Positions 24,001 through 36,057 of a stretch of 64,000 nucleotides of DNA are shown one piece after another. The translations under genes and the position numbers were made by a program. The notes under the pieces are model-generated. The model was given only the letters and a program-made list of their open reading frames with translations, was not told the origin of the DNA and did no database searches. How positions within the stretch are numbered: the stretch's first letter is position 1; every line of letters starts with the position of its first letter. The stretch is from Beta vulgaris subsp. vulgaris (taxonomy: Eukaryota; Streptophyta; Magnoliopsida; Caryophyllales; Amaranthaceae): NCBI RefSeq assembly GCF_026745355.1, contig NC_079202.1, positions 53,734,709 through 53,798,708 on the forward strand, given 5' to 3'.

Positions 24001-27000
24001 GTGTTCACTAAGAATTGGTTTTGCCTTTTAAGTCATCATACTGAAGGGGATTATCTTTTTTGTTTTATTTTTGGAGTAGTAACAAGGTTTTTTTGGTCAT
24101 GGTATGAGGCTATGAGCTCTTCATAGTTGAAGACTGATAGTGTCTGGTTTTCAGTTTGAACCATCTCATGAATAGTATCTTCGTCAAGATGGCGTATGAG
24201 GAGGTAGATATAGGCATATAGCTGTTAGTAAAGCAAATGACAGAGCAACTAAATATATATAACAACCTGTTTAGAAAGTTCTTTCATGTGCAGATGTGCC
24301 TTTCTCACTGTGTATTGCCTCTTACAGAAGTGCCATTTTTGTTCGCTCAAATACCCTTTTGTCTCATTTAGAATCGATTTGAATTCGGTATTCTGATCCA
24401 AATCCAATTGTTGCGACAATTAACAATTAAAAGGGTATTTCCTTGTTCCGGAAATCTTTATCTTTTTTTTTTGAATCATTGGGTTTAGACATTACTTCGT
24501 TGATTTTTAATCCTTTCAAAAATGGCAGCAACGGTCAGCAGGCAAATAAAAAAACCTGCCATGTTCTGATTGCTTATTCAGCAATGAGCCAGTGACCCAT
24601 GAGATATTGGTTAGATATATGTTATATCCTTAAGAGTGACTGCAACATGATTATAGGCTTTGATGTCTTTGTATTATTTGTTTAGAATTTAGAATAGAGT
24701 TGGTCAGAGATTGAGACTGTTGATATGGAGGTTTGTTTATGAGGGACTGGAGTGTTGTGACTGGTGTGTTTATACTTTATATGCCAAAAGTAAGTCAAGA
24801 GTGCATCTTTAGAGGTAACAAGTTTAACCAGTGTGTTAGTTTGATTAAAATGATTCTAGAATTTTTTTTAGATGCTATTGATTTGAATAACTGAAGCATT
24901 TTTCCCTGCAACCTTTTCTTTGGTGCCTTGAATCTTGATTTTTCTATATTGAAGGAAGCCGAGCTTTCTCTGTAGTATAGGTTTACATCTTGACATGAGC
25001 CATATCAAATCTAGGGAGCAAGGAAATTACAGCTTGATTTTTTTTTCCTTTTTGAGATGTTCCCAAGGAATTACGCTCCCCTTTGGTAAGAGTTTGCAAT
25101 GTTAATTAGCAGGATTGGATGGCAATTGGCCATCCTGTAACTGTTTCAGACTTAGCAGAAGTTTTCACATGCACACTTTCCTCTCTTGCACTCTGAGCTT
25201 TGATGCACACAATAAAGGTGCTTGGACCATGTAGGCAAGCCAATCTATTAGCTTATATAAGTATAAACCTTTAAGACTATAGTGTTTTTCTTAGTGCATC
25301 TTTTCACTGGAATTTTCCTCGTCAGGTCATGATGGTGCCGCAGTGAAGGAGAGCATCAACACTTTGAAGTGCTTACTTGGCGCGTTTATGCTTCGCAGGA
25401 CAAAATCTAAGCTTGTTGAATGTGGAACTCTTGTCTTGCCTCCTCTTACTGAGATTACAGTGTTGGTCTTCTATTGCTACTGGCTGCTATATATAATGTG
25501 TTCTTCCTGTTTTGTATTACTCTGCTAATTATCTAAGATAACAACTAAATTACAATATATGCCATGAATAAATCTTTTGTATTTATCTTTCCAATTCTAT
25601 AGGATGGTGCCACTTGTAGCCTTGCAGAAGAGTGTTTACACATCAATTTTGAGGAAAGAGCTCCCTAGACTTCTTGCATTGGCTTCTGGAACATCGAATG
25701 TCCAATCGTTGCAAAATGTTGTAAGTCGTCTTATCAACATGCTCATCAGAGGGAACCTATTATATTTGACTGGAGATTGTATGGTTGCATTTTGAGTTGT
25801 GACCATTGAATCTGAGTTCCCTTTCTTGACGGAAGTACTTGATGTAGTCCTTGATCTAAAGTTTAGTCAACTTTCTCTCAGCTATCGTGATATTTTTTCT
25901 AATAATTTTTTTCGTGCAGCTTGTGATTTGGACTGAAAAATAAAAACAATAACCCTTAGCTAAGAGTTTGTGTATTACACCCTCTGTTTCTTATTGTTCT
26001 ACACATTTTTTTTTGGTCTATTTCTTTTCAATCTACACACTGTTAGTTTTCTATTTTTAATAACATGTCCCATGTACTTTTTCCTCCCATATCATCCACC
26101 TTTTAATATTTTAACACACTTTTTAGTTTCTCTCTCTACCTTTACAATTTTTTCTCTCATATTTTTGGACTTCCTCCTTGGTTCTCCCCCAAAGTGAAGT
26201 GAGTAAACTAAAAGGAAACAGAGGGAGTATGATCTTTGTTCCTTCCGCATGAACTTGTTCATCATCAATAGTTGATGCTAATATTCTGTTTTGCATAGGC
26301 TTCTTTTGGTATTCGCCCAACCTATGTAGAGCTGGATCATGCTAAATGAAGTGCTATCAGAATATCAAATCTTAATATGGTCCATATTCCTTAAATTGAA
26401 TATAGAGGGTTTTATTTTTAAAAAAATGCTCTTGGATAATTAGATAGTCTTTTTGTTATTGTTTGTTGGCATTGCCTAGGAGCACTATCGGGCTTGCTCA
26501 GCTACTAGCCTGTTATATCAAGACTGACCACTTTTTGCTGTTTGACGATTTTGTTAAATTGTACTTGTTATGTTCCTGCAGGTAGTCCAGCTCCGCAAGG
26601 CATGTAGCCACCCTTATCTCTTTCCTGGCATTGAACCTGAACCGTATGAAGAGGGCGAACACCTTGTCCAGGTAGTCACCAATCCATTTGTGTAGCCTTT
26701 TTTTTTTTTTGGGGGGGGGGGGGAAGCACTGAACAAGGTATTTGGTGTTCATGGTAGTATCTTTGCTTTGTGGCAGTTCAAATTGATGTTTTCTTTGGTC
26801 TGCACTATGCGCAGTTCAAATTTTGCAACTCTTTTTTTTTCTGTGATTACTATTATATGGAGGGAGCAGAAATATAAGAGAAGATAGACAAGATGATTAA
26901 TATGTTATGCGCTGAATTTGATTTGTTAACTAAATTTTGTTTCAGGCTAGTGGTAAACTTATGGTATTGGATCAACTTCTTCAAAAGCTGCACGAATCTG

Positions 27001-30000
27001 GGCACCGTGTTCTTTTGTTTGCTCAGATGACCCAGACCCTTGATATCTTACAGGTGTCTTCGTAATTTATTGATATGTTCTTCTAAGAGGTGTGATCAAT
27101 CAGTAGCATTGTTATGCAGATCAGTATATAAATTTATAACGTTTTCCCTGGCTATTTAGGATTATTTGGAGTTACGTCGTTACTCTTATGAGCGCCTTGA
27201 TGGTTCAGTTCGAGCAGAAGAGCGTTTTGCTGCAATAAGAAATTTCAGTGTTTCGACCTCTGGGAATCTGAACTCTGAATCCAGTGAACAAGGTGCTTTT
27301 GTCTTTTTGATATCTACAAGAGCTGGTGGAGTAGGTTTGAATCTCATGGCTGCTGACACTGTATGTTCTAATTCATATTGTAGAAGAATTTTATAAACCC
27401 ATATTTTGTAGTTTTCTATAGGAATGTTTCATATTGCAAAAACATCTCTTTGTTCCCACCTCACGTGTTTCTGTCCATAGTCCATACACTTGCTGAGATT
27501 AATGAATATTAGTGCCACTCCCAGGTACATGTCCATGGTGTAACAGATGGCGACATTCCTGAAATTTGGAAAATTATGTAGTCTTTTGGAAAAAATTCTT
27601 TCTTGCAATCACCATACGGACACCATATGCTGGAACAATTTTAAGAGATTGGATATATTTCTAATTCTGAAACCAGTCCCAGATTTTATTTTAATTAATA
27701 GTAGACCTTATTATTACTCTGTTCTCCTTTCCTCTTTTATTTTCCAGGGGGGGGGGGGGGGGGGAGTTAGGAAGAGTGTTGAAGGGAACAAGTTCTACAT
27801 TTATGAACCCAACTCGACAGGGCATCCTATGTTGAATGTACCCTATGAAGATGCCTTGCAATCTCCAACAACAAAAAAAAATTGTATCCGAGGCGACCAA
27901 GCTGCTTCTTAAGTAGTACTTACTGTTACTCTAAGATGTCAAGTAAACACGTCATGAATTGGGTATAGCTGCAAATAACTTGGTAAAGATGAGAAATAAT
28001 TTCTCTATTCCGTTTCTTCTCCCTTGAATAACTTAGTCTGTAATTTGGGCTGTACAGTTCTGTGGTAGTGCTTCGTTCTTCTACGCCATTAAATGCAGAT
28101 CAAAATAGTTTATTGTATGGACAATAATAGATATATAAACATTCAGTTGTTTTCGTTTGAAAACTATTGCAGGTTGTATTTTATGAGCAAGATTGGAATC
28201 CTCAGGTTGATAGACAAGCGCTGCAGCGTGCACATCGGATTGGTCAGATGAACCACGTGCTATCGATAAATCTTGTAACAGGGCGCAGTATTGAGGAGGT
28301 AACTATAAGTGTTAGTTAAGGCCCCAGAGTGATTGCGTTGACTAAAATGTCTAATAGGTTTTAGATTTACTGATCAGGTCATTATGCAGCGAGCACAAAA
28401 GAAGCTACAACTTAGTCATAATATTATTGATGATGAAGATTCAGAGCATGTTGGGAAAGAATTCTCAGGGGCTAGACCTGGAGACCTGAAGTCTATGATA
28501 TATGGCTTACGTTTATTTGATGCCGAAGAGAGTAGTAAAGAAAAGTCAAGTGAGCCAAAGTTGTCAGAACTGAACACAATGGCTGCCGAGGTGCTCGCCA
28601 AGCGCATTGAGAAGAAATCTGATGAGGATACAGAGAAGTTAGTACTGAGTCCACTTAGTCTAAGTGGCAATGATTTTGGGATGGAAAGGGCTGCTGCCAC
28701 CATTGATGTTGACCCTGGCCTTGATGAAGCTTCATATCGTTCCTGGGTTGAAAATTTTAAGGAAGTAGCAGAATCAACTGATAAAACTCCCTTGGAATTG
28801 GAGAGTAGGAGAGTGACATCCGAGGAAAAAATTCGAAGGCTTGAAGCTGCAAGAAAGAAAGCAGAGGAAAAAAAGTTGGCCAAGTGGCAAACGCTTGGAT
28901 ACCAATCACTTTCTGTCCCTGATCCGATCCTGCCAGATTCTGATTTGATGTCAGATCATGGTGCTGTAAACTTTGTTTTTGGAGATTGTACAAATCCATC
29001 TGATGTGTGCCCCTCTGAGCCAACCATTATATTCAGGTAATATTGTGGCCTTTGACATGAGTTTTGTAATTTATAGATTCAGAATATGTGGCAAGAGTGT
29101 TGATTGTTGAATGGCCTTTTTTATCTTATATGGCTAGTTTCTGTTCCAAGTTGCTGATATTTTCTCTGACCAAACTGCAGGTTCAGTAATGTGGCCAGAA
29201 TGCGTATTTTTTGTCTTTATGTTTATAGAGGTGGCGGGTGGGTGGAGAGGATCTGATTGCAACATTTTTTCGTCATCTGTGATTTTTTTTCAGGGTTTAA
29301 TTTGTATATGTTGTTATGGTGTAGTATGGGGGCTTGGCTTCATAATTCCTCCGTTCTTTTACAATTGCGACGTTTTGACTTTCACGCTTGTCAACACAGA
29401 AATTTGACCATTAATATCTGTAATATTTCGATTAGTAAAAATTATAGAAAGACGATATATGAAAATATACATTAATGCTAATTTAACAACATATAATATA
29501 TAACATTGATACTAACATATTGAATAAAAACATATTCAAAGTTAAGATATGATTGGTGTAAATGTCAAATTGTTGCAATTATAAAAGTGCGGAGGAAGTA
29601 TCTTTTGGGTTCATAGTCTGATATACCTATGATTTTGCTGATCTATGATGTTATTTCACTGAGAATCGCTGAATGAGTTCTAATTGCATCTGTATTGGTC
29701 GGTACAAGCCAGCTGAACATCCTTCTTTCTTTTTTCTGGGGGGTGAAATCTTAGTTCAGCGGTTGAGGGTATAATGAGTCACCTAATGTCATGATATGCT
29801 GGGTAAAGCATGCCGTTCTTGGAAAATCAAGGTCAAGTGCAATAAATTGAAGGGATCATTCATCGTTGTTGAGCTTACAGAACCACTTTAAATTTAGGCA
29901 TCACCTTTTAATACAAGCAGTTGCTTGGCTAATTTCATGATGATGACTCCATGTAATTGGCACTTTGAACTCCAATGCTGTGTTTTCAAACCAAGAAACA

Positions 30001-30934
30001 TATACATCGTTCTGACCTCTAGCTATGTCCCTCTGTGATTACATGCTATTATTGCAAATACTTGAGTCAGCTTGATCTCTTTAGCTTACTTCAGATGGTA
30101 GACTGCGAGTAGCTCCAAACCTTTTCGTACGACATGGCCTCCCCCAAAAAAAAGAAAACTCCACCGAAATAACCCCATACAAACCCCTTAAAATACCCCG
30201 AAGATATGGGCTTTTAAAAAGAAAGAAAAAAGGGAAATGACATTGATAAGAGGCAAAGTGTTTGTGGACTTTTTATTGAATGGTGCGTCTATCTTCATCT
30301 TCTTATCAGTAATACTTGTTTGTCTACCAGCTGCGTTGACGATTCTGGAAACTGGGGACGTGGTGGAATGTTTGACTCCTTGTCCAGGCTCTCCAGTCAA
30401 GTTCCGGAGGCATATGAACGTGCATCTGAATGCGGGGACCTTCATCTCGGAGATCTACATCTAATACAAGTAGAGGGTAAGCTTTATCATTCAGTTAAGT
30501 TTAATTTAGAACTATGTCTATATGCTGGTTTTCAGAAAACTTCTGGTTCAATACTCAAATGCTTTCTGACAGTCTATGAAAAACTTGCTCTTCTAGTTCC
30601 TTACCATAAGCTGTAATGCATGTAAAGCATGCAATGGACTATAGGTGCATAGACCTAGCAATCATATCACTCACCATTCTTCGTCTTTTGCAATATACTG
30701 CCACGGTCTTCTAATAGTTTTACCATATTGACTTTTGGCACCATTCACATTCGCTACTTTGACCCTCTTGTATTGTGTATACATGTAAGGTAATATATAA
30801 TCATGTTGGGTCTTGTTAGATTTGTTTCAATATGTATGTTCATAAATTAAACTTTTACAATTTTTACTTATGCATAATTAATCTCACACGCACACTTATG
30901 CATAATTAATCGCACACGCGCACGCAGACAGACA

Positions 30935-31027
<93 letters not shown>

Positions 31028-32352
31028 AGACAGTATGCTTAAAGTTATGTATTGGCAAACATGCAAAGTCCTCTGGGTACAACTATAAGAAATGAAGTAC
31101 AAATTTAAGTCACCAGACTTCGCTTTACCAGCAAATTCATTGGAAATTTGCTTCAGTAGAATATAAAATTATGCTAACGGGAGCTATGATTAGTTGGTTT
31201 TTTCTGTTATGGGGTAGATACTTTTTGGTATGTATGAATCAAAAATTTATGGTCTATCAGTTTAGATATGTTAGTGATATAACTTCTAGTTGGCATGCAG
31301 ACTCCCGAGATGAGCATCTTAGAGATGGTGGGAATTGGGATGCCTCGATTGATAGTTGGCTTTTTCTTTTGTGGGGTAGATACTTTTTGGTATTTATTAA
31401 TCAAAAAATTATGGTCTATCAGTTTAGATATGTTAGTGATATAACTTCTAGTTGGCATGCAGATGCCCGAGACGAGCATCTCAAAGATGGTGGGATGCCT
31501 CGATGGGTTGCCTTGGCTGTGGTTCAGTCATATAATTCCAGGCGTAAAGTTCCACGCAGCAGTGTCTCTACAAGTGATTTGGAACTCTGCTTATCAAAAG
31601 CATCATATGTTGCTGCCCAAAAATCTGGTAATACTCCGCTTTCCTACCTCTAGGTACTGTACGGGATCACTGGATCAGTGATGCAGTAGTAGTAAACTAG
31701 TAATGATTAAAAGTTGAAACGGCAATTATTAGTGTATTATTGATTTTGCTGTTAGTAACGTAATTGGAAAATTTAGCAATAGTTATAAAATACTAAGATT
31801 TGTATCCTTGATCTCAGTGCATTAGTCATGACATTTACTATCAACAGTGCCGATCTTTGATCATATATGTACCTGTGCTCTTCTCATCGTTCTGATTTAG
31901 AGCATTAGTCATTTGTACTTCCTTGACGGTGATTTCTCTTTTTGAATTTTTTATGCTCTTGACAAGTCTCGACAAAGCCTCAGTTCTGCATTTCGTTTAG
32001 TTCGTCTTTCATCCCGAGGCTTCGAGTCCACTTGAAGTCCTGGTTATATTTTTCGATTATCTGTGACTAGCTTCATTTTCCTACGTAATTTTACTTGAAC
32101 AGCCTCGATCCACATGCCACGCGTTGGGTATCAAGATGGATCAGATCGAGCAATTTGGTATTCTACCGAGCGTCTCTTGCGAAAATATTCTTCCATCTTT
32201 GGTGTTAAGATATACGTGTATGTTTTCATTCTGAAGTTGTTCTCAGATCCTCTTTCCTACAGCTTAACTTTGGTCTTTCCTGAGCTTGATATGTAAATCT
32301 TTTTTTATTGGTTTTGTACAGGTATTATTACAGGAAATCTTCAAGACAGTGA
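21064..32352 (+). CDS. CHR10: SNF2-family chromatin remodeler, ALC1/CHD1L-like (CHR10 type), complete
   Basis: ATP-dependent nucleosome remodeler acting in the nucleus; the family joins a two-lobe SNF2 motor to a macro-domain-like C-terminus. Seventeen exons: 21064-21244, 22345-22352, 22525-22603, 22703-22863, 22993-23124, 23590-23770, 25326-25461, 25603-25720, 26582-26671, 26946-27053, 27160-27360, 28173-28298, 28378-29036, 30331-30476, 31463-31627, 32103-32217, 32322-32352. All phases agree, giving 878 residues, close to what I recall for Arabidopsis CHR10. Motifs: GDEMGLGKT (61-69), DEAQ (177-180), MTGTPIQN (205-212), [11 protein letters not shown] and AHRIGQ. After the motor comes an acidic and coiled linker ([10 protein letters not shown]), then [11 protein letters not shown] and [15 protein letters not shown], the macro-like part. 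Odd points: an 8-nt exon 2 and a duplicated acceptor before exon 15. No stop or frameshift was seen. Confidence 0.93.
21421..21450. repeat. TTTA microsatellite in intron 1 of the SNF2 gene
   Basis: About seven TTTA units in a row just downstream of exon 1. Confidence 0.8.
25978..26227. mobile_element. Stowaway-like MITE in SNF2 gene intron 8
   Basis: Inverted ends CACCCTCTGTTTCTTATTG and AAAAGGAAACAGAGGGAG with TA flanks. It shares the internal CCCCCAAAGTGAAGTG with the element at 53715-54025, which carries it in the opposite orientation, so the two belong to one family. Confidence 0.7.
26701..26723. repeat. T10-G13 homopolymer tract, intron 9
   Basis: Ten T followed by 13 G on the coding strand, directly downstream of exon 9. 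Confidence 0.9.
27747..27764. repeat. G18 homopolymer tract, intron 11
   Basis: Eighteen consecutive G on the coding strand after a pyrimidine-rich stretch. It marks no exon. Confidence 0.9.
29345..29598. mobile_element. Stowaway-like MITE in SNF2 gene intron 13
   Basis: ATTCCTCCGTTCTTTTACAA at the left and TTATAAAAGTGCGGAGGAAG at the right are inverted. The interior includes TTGACTTTCACGC, as in the element at 9938-10194. Confidence 0.65.
30930..31024. repeat. Compound (CA)n(GA)n microsatellite, intron 14
   Basis: About 17 CA units followed by about 26 GA units. Flanking ATGTATTGGCAAACATGCAAAG suggests it expanded inside an old MITE of the family at 9938-10194. Confidence 0.9.
31187..31510. 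repeat. 162-bp tandem duplication spanning the exon 15 acceptor
   Basis: Two copies in direct tandem with a 162-bp period (for example TTTAGATATG at 31261 and 31423). Each ends in GTTGGCATGCAG plus exon-like sequence reading D-S/A-R-D-E-H-L. Both acceptors (AG at 31299-31300 and 31461-31462) sit in the same frame, and the copy between them is open. Confidence 0.9.
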
Positions 32353-33030
32353 AACATTGTGTCCTAAATATTGGGTGTTAAGTAGAGATGAACAGACATA
32401 GTGCTCAATCGAATTCCTGAAAAGTACAGTCTGAGTTTTCCTTTGGTACCTTTTATCCGTAAAATTATGCTTCAGAACATCTGCAATAGTTTTCCCTCTC
32501 TTTTTTTTTTTTTTAATTCTTTCTTTCCTTTTCCTTTTCCTTTTGTGTTTGTGTGTTACTGTGAGAAGCCTTTTATCTATGTTTTCTAGAACTTGTATTC
32601 CTAAAAACATATGTGAATTTCAACAATTTTAAGCAATACAAAGTATTCACGTCATTTTCTTTGATGAAAAATTTCCTGTTTTCCGTGTGTTGTTGGAAAT
32701 GGCTGATGGAAGCTTGATTCTGCGGGTTTGTTGGAAATATGAATAATATGCCTTTTACATAGTCTCAAAATAGTACATTTCATCCTACTAGAGGAGGCCG
32801 GAAAAACAGAGAATTTTAAGTTAGAATCAGGTTACATTTATGCCCCTCACCAGTAGAGAGAAGAAGATGAAAAAAGATTGTTTCTCTTTTAGAATATCTT
32901 TTCACGCCTTTTAGTCCCAAGATGCTAATTGTTGTGAACCAAACAGAAGCTAACTTAAATAATGCATAATTTATCTTTTCATGCACTTCCTGTTCACCTA
33001 CTTCCTTCCAAGACTAAAGCTGATCTCCCC
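32353..33030. other. Spacer: SNF2 gene 3' end and PKSA upstream region
   Basis: The first part is presumably the 3'UTR of the remodeler (T-rich, no single strong AATAAA). The rest is AT-rich with no repeat or gene that I recognise. Confidence 0.5.
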
Positions 33031-33040
33031 ATTTATATGC
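33031..33040 (+). promoter_or_regulatory. Candidate TATA box of the polyketide synthase gene
   Basis: ATTTATATGC lies about 80 bp before the ATG, a normal distance for a plant TATA box with a short leader. Confidence 0.4.
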
Positions 33041-33112
33041 ACCCTAATCAAAACTGCTAAACGTGTCCCTTAAAGCACCAATTTTCAAGAACATTTGGGT
33101 AAAGGGATTTCA

Positions 33113-34383
33113 ATGATGTCGAAAAATGATGGTAATGGTGCTTCAAGCGATCACTTTTATCGCACTGCAACTCTAGGGAAGGCAACTGTGCTTGCACTCG
33201 GTAAGGCCTTCCCGAAGCAACTCATTCCTCAGGAACACTTGGTTGAAGGCTACATTCGGGACACCAATTGCCACGATTTGGTTGTTAAGGAGAAATTAGA
33301 GCGATTATGTAAGTAATTAATCAGTCTTACTCATTGATTAATATTTTTCTGTTTACAATTGGTTTTGGTTTTTTTCCATTTTCTTATTTTTGTCTTTTGG
33401 TTTGATTAGGCAAGACAACAACAGTGAAGACAAGATACACAGTGATGTCAAGGGAGATTCTAAACAACTACCCAGAATTAGCAACTGAAGGAACACCCAC
33501 AATTAAGCAAAAATTAGAAATAGCAAATCCAGCAGTGGTTGAAATGGCCCTTGAAGCCAGCATTGCTTGCATTAAGGAATGGGGCAGGCCAGCCCAAGAC
33601 ATAACCCACATTGTCTATGTCTCCTCAAGTGAGATAAGATTACCTGGAGGTGACTTATACCTTTCCACCGAGCTTGGGCTTAGGCCTGATGTGGGACGGG
33701 TGATGCTCTACTTCTTGGGCTGTTATGGTGGGGTAACGGGCTTAAGAGTTGCCAAAGACATAGCAGAAAACAACCCAGGTAGCAGAGTACTCTTAACCAC
33801 CTCAGAAACAACCATTTTGGGCTTCCGTCCCCCTAACAAGGATCGTCCCTATGACCTTGTTGGGGCTGCCCTGTTTGGGGACGGAGCAGCTGCTGTGATT
33901 ATTGGGTCTCACCCAGATTTGGGCCGGGAAAAGCCATTTATGGAGCTCAATTACGCGGTCCAACAATTCTTGCCTGGGACCCACAACGTGATCGATGGAT
34001 GCATTACTGAAGAAGGCATCAACTTTAAGTTAGGTAGGGACTTGCCCAACAAAATTGAGGACAACATTGAAGAGTTCTGCAAGAAGCTTATGAGCAAGGC
34101 TGGGTTGAAAGATTACAATGAGTTGTTTTGGGCAGTTCATCCTGGCGGTCCGGCGATTCTTAATAGAGTGGAGAATACTCTTAAGCTAAAGGGAGATAAG
34201 TTGAATTGTAGTAGAAGGGCATTAATGGATTATGGAAATGTTAGTAGCAACACTGTTTTTTATGTGATGGAGTATATGAGGGATGAGTTGAAGAGCAAAC
34301 AAAATGGAGGTGAAGAATGGGGACTTGCTTTAGCATTCGGACCTGGAATTACTTTTGAAGGCATTCTCCTTCGTAGCCTTTAA
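33113..34383 (+). CDS. PKSA: Type III polyketide synthase A (LAP6/PKSA-like), intact
   Basis: Chalcone-synthase-fold enzyme. In the family, PKSA/LAP6 condenses malonyl-CoA with hydroxy fatty acyl-CoA to alkyl-pyrones used as sporopollenin precursors in the tapetum. Exon 1 is 33113-33308 and exon 2 is 33410-34383; the intron splits the Cys codon of LCKTTTVKTRY, the classic type III PKS intron position. The product is 389 residues. Catalytic triad: C170 in FLGCYGG, H309 in AVHPGG, N342 in GNVSSN. The C-terminal GPGITFEGILLRSL motif is present. Close wording to Arabidopsis LAP6 (RLPGGDLYLS, LTTSETTILGFRPPNK, AVQQFLPGT) separates it from LAP5 and from chalcone synthase. The start is the first of two adjacent ATGs; the frame upstream opens only with non-ATG codons. 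Confidence 0.95.
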
Positions 34384-35700
34384 GATATAATCAACACATT
34401 TATATGTCGCCAAAAAATAAATGTTTGTGGGAGCATTATTATTATTATTACCTTTTTTTTAATTTTCTTTTTTCGGATTCGAATTGTTCTTGTTGCTGTT
34501 GCTTTAGCATTAGTTCAACAGAGCATTTTAATGTTATTTCATCTAGAAAAGAGGAGCTTCATTTCATAGATATTAGTATTTTCATTGATCAATTACTTCT
34601 AAATAGATTGCCTTGTTTCTGGTATGTCGTTTTTGTTCATGCTATATACTTGTTTTGCACAAAAAAAAAATTGAAGTTATAAACTGCAGATCAAACCAAT
34701 GAAATTCCGGGTCCGAAAGCTCCCAGCAAACATAGACTAATAACAAGAATATCAATTAGGGCAAGGACTTCTTTGAAATTGAATATCTTGGAATTTAATT
34801 TCCCGAATGAAATAATTTCGAGGAATTGATCCATAATGCCAAATGTAGGGACTATATATTAGTTTGAGTTTATAACATTAGTTTTATTTAGCAATACCAA
34901 TCCAAATAACGTTGGTCTTGCAATTTTGGAATAGTTTGATTGTGCTAATGATATAGAGAAATCAAGCAGAAGAAGAAATATGGTTACTATGTTCTAGTGC
35001 AGTAACTTGGGCTTTGTTATCTTCGCTTGAAATAAAGTGCTCTAATATGAGTATCTTAATACCTCAAAAAAATGAGTATCTTTAATTTTGATTTGGTTTA
35101 GGGTGGTATATGAATCTAGTTTAGGATTCCGAATCTTTATAGCCTAATATAATTTGGTTTAAAATTTTCTAGTTTGATGTGTTGTGATACATATTATATG
35201 ATTGTTATCAATATTAGATCGATTATAGTCTCATATTATGTTTAAATCTCTTAATATAAGATTCTTCATACCCAAAAAAACTCACTCCATATTATTATAA
35301 CTTATAGCATATGTAAACAAGTAAGTAGCGAGTAGGGACTAATATGTGAAGAATATCATTAAACTTTTAAATTGTTTTTTTGGTGTGCAAACTGTTATTG
35401 TGCCATGTGACGTTATTTTGCCATTGATATAACTTGATCAAATGTCACAATCCATAAGAGAGTTATCAATTATTATCTAAGCGAACCAAATAATGTGGTC
35501 CTTAATTCCACAACTTCAGAAAAGGATAACTGTGCATGAGTACCAATCTCATCAAATGTCATTTCTAACAAAAAAAAGGGAGAACGAAAAGAAGAAGGCA
35601 ACTAAGAAATGGCTTCTATGAAGCACTATATCACTACTACTACCCAATGATCATTGCATTTTGCAAGCATATACAAAATCAAGAAGATAATACTGATAAA
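34384..35700. other. No gene recognised downstream of PKSA
   Basis: AT-rich. AATAAATG about 30 bp past the PKSA stop may serve as its poly(A) signal. The rest is unremarkable. Confidence 0.5.
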
Positions 35701-35854
35701 TAAACACTCTCTCCCAAGTCCTAATATGGCTCGGTTATTGCTAGATATTCTCCAAAATACCAAACCATATGATCAGCATAGTAATCTTACAGTTTCTGGA
35801 CGTATAATTTACCTCTATATATGTTTCTGGTGTTCTGTCACTGTTCCTCATAGT

Positions 35855-35986
35855 TATGGTGTTGTTTGGTTGTGCTGAAACTGGAACAGCTGATGATAAT
35901 CCAGAGGAAGCGAACCCATGCCCATGTTGCACCCCACGTGGCTCATGCACCCATTGTATCCCACCGGGCCCGTCTCGAACTATATA
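35855..35986 (+). CDS. Possible small Cys-rich secreted peptide (uncertain)
   Basis: A 43-codon frame that starts MVLFGCAETG and ends in a Pro/Cys-rich part (NPCPCCTPRG, then CTHCIPPGP) with six Cys after the first. The codons before the ATG stay open and hydrophobic (SGVLSLFLIV) for about 20 residues, which would make a signal peptide if an upstream exon supplies the start. A Helitron lies 70 bp downstream. I do not recognise the family; it could be a relic. Confidence 0.3.
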
Positions 35987-36057
35987 GAGGCCCTGTGCGA
36001 TCTCATATTTGAAGAATTCAATAATGTAGTAGCTCATCCATACTTCATATAATTATA

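Noticed and set aside
27547..27912. 121-codon open frame in SNF2 intron 11
   Set aside because: It contains a poly-Gly stretch from the G18 tract, has no homology that I recognise, and the exons on either side join in phase without it.
30896..31102. 68-codon frame with Ser-Leu and Cys-Val repeats
   Set aside because: Translation of the compound CA/GA microsatellite.
33095..33112. Upstream start for PKSA with extra residues MGKGIS
   Set aside because: That reading begins with TTG; the first ATG is at 33113 and fits the usual length of the family.
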